A DNA stretch of 7,918 bases from an uncultured bacterium (GTDB lineage Bacteria; Bacteroidota; Bacteroidia; Bacteroidales; JACABE01), in NCBI GenBank assembly GCA_903911455.1, contig CAIWDQ010000573.1, forward strand, positions 1 through 7,918. The letters run 5' to 3'. Shown here one piece after another: positions 7,853-7,918 of this stretch; the stretch's first letter is position 1; every line of letters begins with the position of its first letter. The position numbers and the translations under genes were made by a program. Under the pieces are notes generated by a model. It was not told the DNA's origin and made no database searches. It saw nothing but the letters and a program-made list of their open reading frames with translations.

Positions 7853-7894
7853 AATTAAGAATTAAGAATTAAGAATTAAAATTAAGAATTGAAG
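7853..7894. repeat. Degenerate AATTAAG heptamer tandem array
   Basis: Three exact AATTAAG units (7853-7873) are followed by AATTAA (7874-7879), another AATTAAG (7880-7886) and AATTGAAG (7887-7894). The array starts 4 bp after the stop codon of the last gene. Similar AATTAAG-type runs occur between genes in many Bacteroidota genomes. It may be a simple slippage repeat or the edge of a larger dispersed element cut by the window end. The last 24 bases show nothing I can assign. Confidence 0.75.
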
Positions 7895-7918
7895 GCAAAT
7901 ACTATGTTAGATATAGCA

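Noticed and set aside
7904..7918. ATG near the window end as a possible start of another gene
   Set aside because: Only five codons (MLDIA) are visible, with no promoter box before them. This cannot be supported.

Overview
The window looks like chromosomal DNA of a Bacteroidota bacterium. It is AT-rich (roughly 70% A+T by eye) and fully coded on the + strand. Both intact genes encode exported proteins ending in type IX secretion (T9SS) C-terminal signals, which are specific to this phylum. Starts lack Shine-Dalgarno sequences, and a TATCTTTG box matches the Bacteroidota -7 promoter consensus TAnnTTTG. I cannot name a genus.

Layout. (1) Bases 1-1202 hold a tail-fibre-like exported protein whose start lies just left of the window. 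A single in-frame TAA at 468-470 breaks it, and the same frame stays open on both sides. (2) Bases 1247-6388 encode a 1713-residue modular surface protein: signal peptide, PPC-like beta-sandwich, PKD domain, five related Ig/PKD-like modules each with two cysteines, a long Asn-rich right-handed beta-helix, a helical linker, and a type A T9SS sorting domain. (3) A perfect 16-bp hairpin at 6395-6436 probably terminates that transcript. (4) A -7 box at 6450-6457 lies 9 bp before the ATG of a 461-residue protein (6467-7849) with a signal peptide, an N-terminal jelly-roll-like domain, two Ig-like domains and a gliding-motility-associated (CHU_C, type B) C-terminal domain. (5) The end (7853-7894) is a degenerate AATTAAG heptamer array.

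All three genes encode cell-surface or secreted proteins, so this is an envelope/adhesion locus, but no enzyme active site is recognisable and no shared pathway can be proved. Genes 2 and 3 have different classes of T9SS signal and appear to be separate transcription units. I see no RNA genes, CRISPR arrays, insertion sequences or minus-strand genes. The items most worth checking are the lone nonsense codon, the five-module cysteine-bearing array, and the very short leader of the last gene.
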